From Acanthosepion lycidas (taxonomy: Eukaryota > Mollusca > Cephalopoda > Sepiida > Sepiidae): a stretch of DNA of 64,000 nucleotides. This document shows positions 1 through 12,247 of this stretch, piece after piece (the stretch's first letter is position 1; each line of letters opens with the position of its first letter). The stretch lies in contig OZ010577.1 of the NCBI GenBank assembly GCA_963932145.1, forward strand, positions 15,229,889 through 15,293,888, given 5' to 3'. A model generated the notes under the pieces. That model saw only the letters and a list, made by a program, of their open reading frames with translations. It was not told where the DNA came from and searched no databases. Both the position numbers and the translations under genes were made by a program.

Positions 1-3000
1 CGTAGCATGCAAAGGTTACGACTCACGTGACAGGGATTTCCTTGAAAAACTGTGTGGACGCAAAATGGGTGATCGCTGTATGTTTCTCTCCTGCCGTGCG
101 TTCTATTTTCCTTTACATTCTTTCATTTCACTTTATGAACAGGCTAGGGTCTCCTCTAAAACCGGCTTACAATTATTTTTCATTCGAACTCATACAATGA
201 GCGTAGCATGCAAAGCATAATATTCATATAACAGGGATTTCCTTGAAAATCTGTGTGGACGCAAAGTGGGTGATCGCTGTATGTTTCTCTCCTGCCGTGC
301 GTTCTATTTACCTTTACATTCTTTCATTTCACTTTATGAACAGGCAAGAGCCTCCTCTAAAACCTGCTTACAATTATATTTCATTCGAACTCATACAGTG
401 AGCGTAGCATGCAAAGGTTACGACTCACGTAACAGGGATTGCCTTGAAAAACTGTGTGGACGCAATATAGGTGATCGCTGTATGTTTCTCTCCTGCCGTG
501 CGTTCTATATACATTTACTTTCTTTCATTTAACTTTATGAACAGGCAAGAGCCTCCTCTAAAACCGGCTTACAATTATTTTTCATTCGAACTCATACAGT
601 GAGCGTAGCATGCAAAGGTTACCACTCACGTAACAGGGATTTCCTTGAAAACCTGTGTGGACGCAAAGTGGGTGATCGCTGTATGTTTCTCTCCTGCCGT
701 GCGTTCTATTTACCTTTACATTCTTTCATTTCACTTTATGAACAGGCAAGAGCCTCCTCTAAAACCGGCTTACAATTATTTTTCATTCGAACTCATACAG
801 TGAGCGTAGCATGCAAATGTTACGACTCACGTAACAGGGATTTCCTTGAAAATCTGTGTGGACGCAAAATGGGTGATCGCTGTTTGTTTCTCTCCTGCCG
901 TGCGTTCTATTTTCCTTTACATTCTTTCATTTCACTTTATGAACAGGCTAGGGTCTCCTCTAAAACCGGCTTACAATTATTTTTCATTCGAACTCATACA
1001 ATGAGCGTAGCATGCAAAGCATAATATTCATATAACAGGGATTTCCTTGAAAAACTGTGTGGACGCAAAGTGGGTGATCGCTGTATGTTTCTCTCCTGCC
1101 GTGCGTTCTATTTACCTTTACATTCGTTCATTTCACTTTATGAACAGGCAAGAGCCTCCTCTAAAACCTGCTTACAATTATATTTCATTCGAACTCATAC
1201 AGTGAGCGTAGCATGCAAAGGTTACGACTCACGTAACAGGGATTTCCTTGAAAACCTGTGTGGACGCAAAGTGGGTGATCGCTGTATGTTTCTCTCCTGC
1301 CGTGCGTTCTATTTACCTTTACATTCTTTCATTTCACTTTATGAACAGGCAAGAGCCTCCTCTAAAACCGGCTTACAATTATTTTTCATTCGAACTCATA
1401 CAGTGAGCGTAGCATGCAAATGTTACGACTCACGTAACAGGGATTTCCTTGAAAATCTGTGTGGACGTAAAATGGGTGATCGCTGTATGTTTCTCTCCTG
1501 CCGTGCGTTCTATTTACCTTTACATTCTTTCATTTCACTTTATGAACATGCAAGAGCCTCCTCTAAAACCGGCTTACAATTATTTTTCATTCGAACTCAT
1601 ACAGTGAGCGTAGCATGCAAATGTTACGACTCACGTAACAGGGATTTCCTTGAAAAACGGTGTGGACGCAAAATGGGTGATCGCTGTATGTTTCTCTCCT
1701 GCCGTGCGTTCTATTTACCTTTACATTCTTTCATTTCACTTTATGAACAGGCAAGAGCCTCCTCTAAAACCGGCTAACAATTATTTTTCATTCGAACTCA
1801 TACAGTGAGCGTAGCATGCAAAGGATACTATTCATATAACAGGGATTTCCTTGAAAAACGGTGTGGACCCAAAATGGGTGATCGCTGTATGTTTCTCTCC
1901 TGCCGTGCGTTCTATTTACCTTTACATTCTTTCATTTAACTTTATGAACAGGCAAGAGTCTCCTCTAAAAGCTGCTTACAATTATTTTTCATTCGAACTC
2001 ATACAGTGAGCGTAGCATGCAAAGGTTACGACTCACGTAACAGGGATTTCCTTGAAAAACTGTGTGGACACAAAATGGGTGATCGCTGTATGTTTCTCTC
2101 CTGCCGTGCGTTCTATTTACCTTTACATTCTTTCATTTAACTTTATGAACAGGCAAGAGCCTCCTCTAAAAGCTGCTTACAATTATTTTTCATTCGAACT
2201 CATACAGTGAGCGTAGCATGCAAAGGTTACGACTCACGTAACAGGGATTTCCTTGAAAAACTGTGTGGACGCAAAGTGGGTGATCGCTGTATGTTTCTCT
2301 CCTGCCATCGTTCTATTTACCTTTACATTCTTTCATTTCACTTTATGAACAGGCAATTGTCTCCTCTAAAACCGGTTACAATTATTTTTCATTCGAACTC
2401 ATACAGTGAGCGTAGCATGCAAAGGTTACGACTCACGTAACAGGGATTTCCTTGAAAAACTGTGTGGACGCAAAATAGGTGATCGCTGTATGTTTCTCTC
2501 CTGCCGTGCGTTCTATTTACCTTTACATTCTTTCATTTCACTTTATGAACAGGCAAGGGTCTCCTCTAAAACCGGCTTACAATTATTTTTCATTCGAACT
2601 CATACAGTGAGCGTAGCATGCAAAGGATACTATTCATATAACAGGGATTTCCTTGAAAAACTGTGTGGACGCAAAGTGGGTGATCGCTGTATGTTTCTCT
2701 CCTGCCGTGCGTTCTATTTACCTTTACATTCTTTCATTTAACTTTATGAACAGGCAAGAGCCTCCTCTAAATCCGGCTTACAATTATTTTTCATTCGAAC
2801 TCATACAGTGAGCGTAGCATGCAAAGGATACTATTCATATAACAGAGATTTCCTTGAAAAACTGTGTGGACGCAAAATGGTTGATCGCTGTATGTTTCTC
2901 TCCTGCCGTGCGTTCTATTTACCTTTACATTCTTTCATTTAACTTTATGAACAGGCAAGAGCCTCCTCTAAAACCGGCTTACAATTATTTTTCATTCGAA

Positions 3001-3410
3001 CACATACAGTGAGCGTAGCATGCAACGGCTACGACTCACGTAACAGGGATTTCCTTGAAAACCTGTGTGGACGCAAAATGGGTGATCGCTGTATGTTTCT
3101 CTCCTGCCGTGCGTTCTATTTACCTTTACATTCTTTCATTTCACTTTATGAACAGGCAAGGGTCTCCTCTAAAACCGGCTTACAATTATTTTTCATTCGA
3201 ACTCATACAGTGAGCGTAGCATGCAAAGGATACTATTCATATAACAGGGATTTCCTTGAAAAACTGTGTGGACGCAAAATGGGTGATCGCTGTATGTTTC
3301 TCTCCTGCCGTGCGTTCTATTTACCTTTACATTCTTTCATTTAACTTTATGAACAGGCAAGAGCCTCCTCTAAAACCTGCTTACAATTATTTTTCATTCG
3401 AACTCATACA
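1..3410 (+). repeat. 17-monomer higher-order unit, copy 1
   Basis: Base 1 matches base 3416 and the relation holds at an offset of 3415 bp (17 x 201 minus 2), so the unit lacks its first four bases at the window edge. Diagnostic shared variants are the type 2 monomers beginning AAAGCATAATATTC (197 and 1001), a GTTACCACTC variant in the 599 monomer, CGGTGTGGACCC near 1859, and a 199-bp monomer at 2207-2405. That short monomer has lost one base in CTGCCATCG and one in ACCGGTTAC. Its last five monomers include CAACGGCTACG at about 3023, which recurs at about 12664 and 15075. Confidence 0.85.
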
Positions 3411-6400
3411 GTGAGCGTAGCCTGCAAAGGTTACGACTCACGTGACAGGGATTTCCTTGAAAAACTGTGTGGACGCAAAATGGGTGATCGCTGTATGTTT
3501 CTCTCCTGCCGTGCGTTCTATTTTCCTTTACATTCTTTCATTTCACTTTATGAACAGGCTAGGGTCTCCTCTAAAACCGGCTTACAATTATTTTTCATTC
3601 GAACTCATACAATGAGCGTAGCATGCAAAGCATAATATTCATATAACAGGGATTTCCTTGAAAATCTGTGTGTACGCAAAGTGGGTGATCGCTGTATGTT
3701 TCTCTCCTGCCGTGCGTTCTATTTACCTTTACATTCTTTCATTTCACTTTATGAACAGGCAAGAGCCTCCTCTAAAACCTGCTTACAATTATATTTCATT
3801 CGAACTCATACAGTGAGCGTAGCATGCAAAGGTTACGACTCACGTAACAGGGATTGCCTTGAAAAACTGTGTGGACGCAATATAGGTGATCGCTGTATGT
3901 TTCTCTCCTGCCGTGCGTTCTATATACATTTACTTTCTTTCATTTAACTTTATGAACAGGCAAGAGCCTCCTCTAAAACCGGCTTACAATTATTTTTCAT
4001 TCGAACTCATACAGTGAGCGTAGCATGCAAAGGTTACCACTCACGTAACAGGGATTTCCTTGAAAACCTGTGTGGACGCAAAGTGGGTGATCGCTGTATG
4101 TTTCTCTCCTGCCGTGCGTTCTATTTACCTTTACATTCTTTCATTTCACTTTATGAACAGGCAAGAGCCTCCTCTAAAACCGGCTTACAATTATTTTTCA
4201 TTCGAACTCATACAGTGAGCGTAGCATGCAAATGTTACGACTCACGTAACAGGGATTTCCTTGAAAATCTGTGTGGACGCAAAATGGGTGATCGCTGTTT
4301 GTTTCTCTCCTGCCGTGCGTTCTATTTTCCTTTACATTCTTTCATTTCACTTTATGAACAGGCTAGGGTCTCCTCTAAAACCGGCTTACAATTATTTTTC
4401 ATTCGAACTCATACAATGAGCGTAGCATGCAAAGCATAATATTCATATAACAGGGATTTCCTTGAAAAACTGTCTGGACGCAAAGTGGGTGATCGCTGTA
4501 TGTTTCTCTCCTGCCGTGCGTTCTATTTACCTTTACATTCTTTCATTTCACTTTATGAACAGGCAAGAGCCTCCTCTAAAACATGCTTACAATTATATTT
4601 CATTCGAACTCATACAGTGAGCGTAGCATGCAAAGGTTACGACTCACGTAACAGGGATTTCCTTGAAAACCTGTGTGGACGCAAAGTGGGTGATCGCTGT
4701 ATGTTTCTCTCCTGCCGTGCGTTCTATTTACCTTTACATTCTTTCATTTCACTTTATGAACAGGCAAGAGCCTCCTCTAAAACCGGCTTACAATTATTTT
4801 TCATTCGAACTCATACAGTGAGCGTAGCATGCAAATGTTACGACTCACGTAACAGGGATTTCCTTGAAAATCTGTGTGGACGCAAAATGGGTGATCGCTG
4901 TATGTTTCTCTCCTGCCGTGCGTTCTATTTACCTTTACATTCTTTCATTTCACTTTATGAACATGCAAGAGCCTCCTCTAAAACCGGCTTACAATTATTT
5001 TTCATTCGAACTCATACAGTGAGCGTAGCATGCAAATGTTACGACTCACGTAACAGGGATTTCCTTGAAAAACGGTGTGGACGCAAAATGGGTGATCGCT
5101 GTATGTTTCTCTCCTGCCGTGCGTTCTATTTACCTTTACATTCTTTCATTTCACTTTATGAACAGGCAAGAGCCTCCTCTAAAACCGGCTAACAATTATT
5201 TTTCATTCGAACTCATACAGTGAGCGTAGCATGCAAAGGATACTATTCATATAACAGGGATTTCCTTGAAAAACGGTGTGGACCCAAAATGGGTGATCGC
5301 TGTATGTTTCTCTCCTGCCGTGCGTTCTATTTACCTTTACATTCTTTCATTTAACTTTATGAACAGGCAAGAGGCTCCTCTAAAAGCTGCTTACAATTAT
5401 TTTTCATTCGAACTCATACAGTGAGCGTAGCATGCAAAGGTTACGACTCACGTAACAGGGATTTCCTTGAAAAACTGTGTGGACACAAAATGGGTGATCG
5501 CTGTATGTTTCTCTCCTGCCGTGCGTTCTATTTACCTTTACATTCTTTCATTTAACTTTATGAACAGGCAAGAGCCTCCTCTAAAAGCTGCTTACAATTA
5601 TTTTTCATTCGAACTCATATAGTGAGCGTAGCATGCAAATGTTACGACTCACGTAACAGGGATTTCCTTGAAAATCTGTGTGGACGCAAAATGGGTGATC
5701 GCTGTTTGTTTCTCTCCTGCCGTGCGTTCTATTTTCCTTTACATTCTTTCATTTCACTTTATGAACAGGCTAGGGTCTCCTCTAAAACCGGCTTACAATT
5801 ATTTTTCATTCGAACTCATACAATGAGCGTAGCATGCAAAGCATAATATTCATATAACAGGGATTTCCTTGAAAAACTGTCTGGACGCAAAGTGGGTGAT
5901 CGCTGTATGTTTCTCTCCTGCCGTGCGTTCTATTTACCTTTACATTCTTTCATTTCACTTTATGAACAGGCAAGAGCCTCCTCTAAAACCTGCTTACAAT
6001 TATATTTCATTCGAACTCATACAGTGAGCGTAGCATGCAAAGGTTACGACTCACGTAACAGGGATTTCCTTGAAAACCTGTGTGGACGCAAAGTGGGTGA
6101 TCGCTGTATGTTTCTCTCCTGCCGTGCGTTCTATTTACCTTTACATTCTTTCATTTCACTTTATGAACAGGCAAGAGCCTCCTCTAAAACCGGCTTACAA
6201 TTATTTTTCATTCGAACTCATACAGTGAGCGTAGCATGCAAATGTTACGACTCACGTAACAGGGATTTCCTTGAAAATCTGTGTGGACGCAAAATGGGTG
6301 ATCGCTGTATGTTTCTCTCCTGCCGTGCGTTCTATTTACCTTTACATTCTTTCATTTCACTTTATGAACATGCAAGAGCCTCCTCTAAAACCGGCTTACA

Positions 6401-7629
6401 ATTATTTTTCATTCGAACTCATACAGTGAGCGTAGCATGCAAATGTTACGACTCACGTAACAGGGATTTCCTTGAAAAACGGTGTGGACGCAAAATGGGT
6501 GATCGCTGTATGTTTCTCTCCTGCCGTGCGTTCTATTTACCTTTACATTCTTTCATTTCACTTTATGGACAGGCAAGAGCCTCCTCTAAAACCGGCTAAC
6601 AATTATTTTTCATTCGAACTCATACAGTGAGCGTAGCATGCAAAGGATACTATTCATATAACAGGGATTTCCTTGAAAAACGGTGTGGACCCAAAATGGG
6701 TGATCGCTGTATGTTTCTCTCCTGCCGTGCGTTCTATTTACCTTTACATTCTTTCATTTAACTTTATGAACAGGCAAGAGGCTCCTCTAAAAGCTGCTTA
6801 CAATTATTTTTCATTCGAACTCATACAGTGAGCGTAGCATGCAAAGGTTACGACTCACGTAACAGGGATTTCCTTGAAAAACTGTGTGGACACAAAATGG
6901 GTGATCGCTGTATGTTTCTCTCCTGCCGTGCGTTCTATTTACCTTTACATTCTTTCATTTAACTTTATGAACAGGCAAGAGCCTCCTCTAAAAGCTGCTT
7001 ACAATTATTTTTCATTCGAACTCATACAGTGAGCGTAGCATGCAAAGGTTACGACTCACGTAACAGGGATTTCCTTGAAAAACTGTGTGGACGCAAAGTG
7101 GATGATCGCTGTATGTTTCTCTCCTGCCATCGTTCTATTTACCTTTACATTCTTTCATTTCACTTTATGAACAGGCAATTGTCTCCTCTAAAACCGGTTA
7201 CAATTATTTTTCATTCGAACTCATACAGTGAGCGTAGCATGCAAAGGTTACGACTCACGTAACAGGGATTTCCTTGAAAAACTGTGTGGACGCAAAATAG
7301 GTGATCGCTGTATGTTTCTCTCCTGCCGTGCGTTCTATTTACCTTTACATTCTTTCATTTCACTTTATGAACAGGCAAGGGTCTCCTCTAAAACCGGCTT
7401 ACAATTATTTTTCATTCGAACTCATACAGTGAGCGTAGCATGCAAAGGATACTATTCATATAACAGGGATTTCCTTGAAAAACTGTGTGGACGCAAAGTG
7501 GGTGATCGCTGTATGTTTCTCTCCTGCCGTGCGTTCTATTTACCTTTACATTCTTTCATTTAACTTTATGAACAGGCAAGAGCCTCCTCTAAATCCGGCT
7601 TGCAATTATTTTTCATTCGAACTCATACA
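3411..7629 (+). repeat. 17-monomer unit, copy 2, enlarged by a 7-monomer duplication
   Basis: 3411-5621 follows copy 1 at offset 3415, and 7029-7629 follows 2207-2807 at offset 4822. The extra 1407 bp is an internal duplication (5622-7028). The homology to copy 1 fades after 7629: the next monomer has ACTCACGAAACAGG, a variant shared with about 13075 and 15486. The second half of copy 1 (2808-3410) has no counterpart here; monomers like it appear instead near 12.2-12.9 kb. Confidence 0.82.
5622..7028 (+). repeat. 7-monomer tandem duplication of 4215-5621
   Basis: The 1407-bp block repeats the one just before it. Both begin with a monomer carrying AAATGTTACG and CGCTGTTTGTTTC, and both end with a monomer carrying GTGTGGACACAAA. 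I noticed only about three differences by eye: ACATGC against ACCTGC near 4583/5990, ATATAGTG against ATACAGTG at the block end, and TATGGACAGG near 6566. The duplication is therefore younger than the one that made the 17-monomer copies. Confidence 0.85.
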
Positions 7630-10442
7630 GTGAGCGTAGCATGCAAAGGTTACGACTCACGAAACAGGGATTTCCTTGAAAAACTGTGTGGACGCAAAGT
7701 GGGTGATCGCTGTATGTTTCTCTCCTGCCGTGCGTTCTATTTACCTTTACATTCTTTCATTTCACTTTATGAACAGGCAAGAGTCTCCTCTAAAACATGG
7801 TTACAATTATTTTTCATTCGAACTCATACAGTGAGCGTAGCATGCAAAGGATACTATTCATATAACAGGGATTTCCTTGAAAAACGGTGTGGACGCAAAA
7901 TGGGTGATCGCTGTATGTTTCTCTCCTGCCGTGCGTTCTATCTACCTTTACATTCTTTCATTTAACTTTATGAACAGGCAAGAGGCTCCTCTAAAAGCTG
8001 CTTACGATTATTTTTCATTCGAACTCATAGAGTGAACGTAGCATGCAAAGGGTACGACTCACGGAACAGGGATTTCCTTGAAAATCTGTGTGGACGCAAA
8101 GTGGGAGATCGCTGTATGTTTCTCTCCTGCCGTGCGTTCTATTTACCTTTACATTCTTTCATTTAACTTTATGAACAGGCAAGAGCCTCCTCTAAAATCT
8201 GCTTACAATTATTTTTCATTCAAACTCATACAGTGAGCGTAGCATGCAAAGGTTACGACTCACGTAACAGGGATTTCCTTGAAAAACTGTGTGGACGCAA
8301 AGTGGGTGATCGCTGTATGTTTCTCTCCTGCCGTGCGTTCTATTTACCTTTACATTCTTTCATTTAACTTTATGAACAGGCAAGAGGCTCCTCTAAAAGC
8401 TGCTTACAATTATTTTTCATTCGAACTCGTACAGTGAGCATAGCATGCAAAGGTTACGACTCACGTAACAGGGATTTCCTTGAAAAACTGTGTGGACGCA
8501 AAGTGGGTGATCGCTGTATGTTTCTCTCCTGCCGTGCGTTCTATTTACCTTTACATTCTTTCATTTCACTTTATGAACAGGCAAGAGTCTCCTCTAAAAC
8601 ATGCTTACAATTATTTTTCATTCGAACTCATACAGTGAGCGTAGCATGCAAAGGATACTATTCATATAACAGGGATTTCCTTGAAAAACTGTGTGGACGC
8701 AAAATGGGTGATAGCTGTATGTTTCTCTCCTGCCGTGCGTTCTATTTACCTTTACATTCTTTCATTTCACTTTATGAACAGGCAAGAGCCTCCTCTAAAA
8801 CCGGCTTACAATTATTTTTCATTCGAACTCATACAGTGAGCGTAGCATGCAAAGGATACTATTCATATAACAGGGATTTCCTTGAAAAACGGTGTGGACC
8901 CAAAATGGGTGATCGCTGTATGTTTCTCTCCTGCCGTGCGTTCTATTTACCTTTACATTCTTTCATTTAACTTTATGAACAGGCAAGAGCCTCCTCTAAA
9001 AGCTGCTTACAATTATTTTTCATTCGAACACATACAGTGAGCGTAGCATGCAAAGGTTACGACTCACGTAACAGGGATTTCCTTGAAAAACTGTGTGGAC
9101 GCAAAATGGGTGATCGCTGTATGTTTCTCTCCTGCCGTGCGTTCTATTTACCTTTACATTCTTTCATTTAACTTTATGAACAGGCAAGAGCCTCCTCTAA
9201 AAGCTGCTTACAATTATTTTTCATTCGAACACATACAGTGAGCGTAGCATGCAAAGGTTACGACTCACGTAACAGGGATTTCCTTGAAAAACTCTGTGGA
9301 CGCAAAATGGGTGTTCGCTGTATGTTTCTCTCCTGCCGTGCGTTCTATTTACCTTTACATTCTTTCATTTAACTTTATGAACAGGCAAGAGGCTCCTCTA
9401 AAAGCTGCTTACAATTATTTTTCATTCGAACTCATACAGTGAGCGTAGCATGCAAAGGTTACGACTCACGTAACAGGGATTTCCTTGAAAATAGGTGTGG
9501 ACGCAAAGTGGGTGATCGCTGTATGTTTCTCTCCTGCCGTGCGTTCTATTTACCTTTACATTCTTTCATTTCACTTTATGAACAGGCAAGTGTCTCCTCT
9601 AAAACCGGCTTACAATTATTTTTCATTCGAACTCATACAGTGAGCGTAGCATGCAAATGTTACGACTCACGTAACAGGGATTTCCTTGAAAAACTGTGTG
9701 GACACAAAATGGGTGATCGCTGTATGTTTCTCTCCTGCCGTGCGTTCTATTTACCTTTACATTCTTTCATTTAACTTTATGAACAGGCAAGAGCCTCCTC
9801 TAAAAGCTGCTTACAATTATTTTTCATTCGAACTCATACAGTGAGCGTAGCATGCAAAGGTTACGACTCACGTAACAGGGATTTCCTTGAAAAACTGTGT
9901 GGACGCAAAATAGGTGATCGCTGTATGTTTCTCTCCTGCCGTGCGTTCTATTTGCCTTTACATTCTTTCATTTCACTTTATGAACAGGCAAGTGTCTCCT
10001 CTAAAACCGGCTTACAATTATTTTTCATTCGAACTCATACAGTGAGCGTAGCATGCAAAGGATACTATTCATATAACAGGTATTTCCTTGAAAAACTGTG
10101 TGTACGCAAAATGGGTGATCGCTGTATGTTTCTCTCCTGCCGTGCGTTCTATTTACCTTTACATTCTTTCATTTAACTTTATGAACAGGCAAGAGCCTCC
10201 TCTAAAACCGGCTTACAATTATTTTTCATTCGAACTCATACAGTGAGCGTAGCATGCAAAGGATACTATTCATATAACAGGGATTTCCTTGAAAAACTGT
10301 GTGGACGCAAAATGGGTGATCGCTGTATTTTCTCTCCTGCCGTGCGTTCTATCTACCTTTACATTCTTTCATTTCACTTTATGAACAGGCAAGAGCCTCC
10401 TCTAAATCCTGCTTACAATTATTTTTCATTCGAACTCATACA
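7630..10442 (+). repeat. Less ordered stretch of 14 monomers
   Basis: Monomers start regularly every 201 bp from 7630 to 10243. No long block in this stretch repeats beside itself. Local pairs share variants: GAACACATACAG at about 9027 and 9228, and AGGCAAGTGTC at about 9585 and 9987. The last monomer is 200 bp because one base is missing in GTATTTTCTC. The stretch contains the block 7831-8634, which has a distant match near the right end of the window. Confidence 0.8.
7831..8634 (+). repeat. 4-monomer block with a distant match at 60934-61737
   Basis: The four monomers carry, in order, CGGTGTGGACGC; GTGGGAGATCG with AAAATCTGCTTAC and TTCAAACTC; a TAA-type monomer; and a type 1 monomer. The same order occurs at 60934-61737, 53,103 bp away. 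A few differences separate the copies, such as GTGAACGTAGC and AAAGGGTACG at 8032 where 61135 has the common forms. Confidence 0.75.
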
Positions 10443-11044
10443 GTGAGCGTAGCATGCAAAGGTTACGACTCACGTAACAGGGATTTCCTTGAAAAAGTGT
10501 GTGGACGCAAAATGGGTGATCGCTGTATGTTTCTCTCCTGCCGTGCGTTCTATTTACCTTTACATTTTTCATTTCATTTTATGAACAGGCAAGAGCCTCC
10601 TCTAAAACCGGCTAACAATTATTTTTCATTCGAACTCATACAGTGAGCGTAGCATGCAAAGGATACTATTCATATAACAGGGATTTCCTTGAAAAACTGT
10701 GTGGACGCAAAGTGGGTGATCGCTGTATGTTTCTCTCCTGCCGTACGTTCTATTTACTTTTACATTCTTTCATTTCACTTTATGAACAGGCAAGAGCCTC
10801 CTCTAAAACCGGCTTACAATTATTTTTCATTCGAACTCATACAGTGAGCGTAGCATGCAAAGGTTACGACTCACGTAACAGGGATTTCCTTGAAAAACGG
10901 TGTGGACGCAAAATGGGTGATCGCTGTATGTTTCTCTCCTGCCGTGCGTTCTATTTACATTTACTTTCTTTCATTTCACTTTATGAACAAGCAAGGGCCT
11001 CCTCTAAAACCGGCTTACAATTATTTTTCATTCGAACTCATACA
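10443..11044 (+). repeat. 3-monomer block, copy 1
   Basis: 602 bp that recur at 11646-12247, an offset of 1203. Shared markers are a 200-bp first monomer with ACATTTTTCATTTCATTTT, then CCGTACGTTC with TTTACTTTTAC, then CGGTGTGGACGC with TTTACATTTACTTTC. The one-base loss in the first monomer is present in both copies, so it preceded the duplication. Confidence 0.8.
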
Positions 11045-11645
11045 GTGAGCGTAGCATGCAAAGGATACTATTCATATAACAGGGATTTCCTTGAAAAACT
11101 GTGTGGACGCAAAATGGGTGATCGCTGTATGTTTCTCTCCTGCCGTGCGTTCTATTTACCTTTACATTCTTTCATTTAACTTTATGAACAGGCAAGAGGC
11201 TCCTCTAAAAGCTGCTTTCAATTATTTTTCATTCGAACTCATACAGTGAGCGTAGCATGCAAAGGTTACGACTTACGTAACTGGGATTTCCTTGAAAAAC
11301 TGTGGACGCAAAATGATTGATCGTTGTATGTTTCTCTCCTGCCGTACGTTCTATTTACCTTTACATTCTTTCATTTCACTTTATGAACAGGCAAGAGCCT
11401 CCTCTCAAACCGGCTTACAATTATTTTTCATTCGAACTCATACACTGAGCATAGCAGACAAAGGATACCATTCATATAACAGGGATTTCCTTGAAAAACT
11501 CTGTGGACGCAAAGTGGGTGATCGCTGTATGTTTCTCTCCTGCCGTGCGTTCTATCTACCTTTACATTCTTTCATTTCACTTTATGAACAGGCAAGAGCC
11601 TCCTCTAAAACCTGCTTACAATAATTTTTCATTCGAACTCATACA
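11045..11645 (+). repeat. Three monomers between the duplicated blocks
   Basis: Monomers at 11045, 11246 and 11445. The 11246 monomer is 199 bp because GTGTGG is shortened to GTGG, and it also has ACTTACGTAACTGG and AAAATGATTGATCG. The 11445 monomer starts CTGAGCATAGCAGAC, one of the more diverged openings in the window, and contains GATACCATTC, which is common again near 21-26 kb. Confidence 0.75.
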
Positions 11646-12247
11646 GTGAGCGTAGCATGCAAAGGTTACGACTCACGTAACAGGGATTTCCTTGAAAAAG
11701 TGTGTCGACGCAAAATGGGTGATCGCTGTATGTTTCTCTCCTGCCGTGCGTTCTATTTACCTTTACATTTTTCATTTCATTTTATGAACAGGCAAGGGTC
11801 TCCTCTAAAACCGGCTTACAATTATTTTTCATTCGAACTCATACAGTGAGCGTAGCATGCAAAGGATACTATTCATATAACAGGGATTTCCTTGAAAAAC
11901 TGTGTGGACGCAAAGTGGGTGATCGCTGTATGTTTCTCTCCTGCCGTACGTTCTATTTACTTTTACATTCTTTCATTTCACTTTATGAACAGGCAAGAGC
12001 CTCCTCTAAAACCGGCTTACAATTATTTTTCATTCGAACTCATACAGTGAGCGTAGCATGCAAAGGTTACGACTCACGTAACAGGGATTTCCTTGAAAAA
12101 CGGTGTGGACGCAAAATGGGTGATCGCTGTATGTTTCTCTCCTGCCGTGCGTTCTATTTACATTTACTTTCTTTCATTTCACTTTATGAACAGGCAAGGG
12201 CCTCCTCTAAAACCGGCTTACAATTATTTTTCATTCGAACTCATACA
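11646..12247 (+). repeat. 3-monomer block, copy 2
   Basis: Counterpart of 10443-11044 with only scattered differences (for example GTGTCGACGC near 11703). Its last monomer, 12047-12247, is also the first monomer of the 2411-bp unit that follows, which shows how higher-order units here were assembled from earlier ones. Confidence 0.8.
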
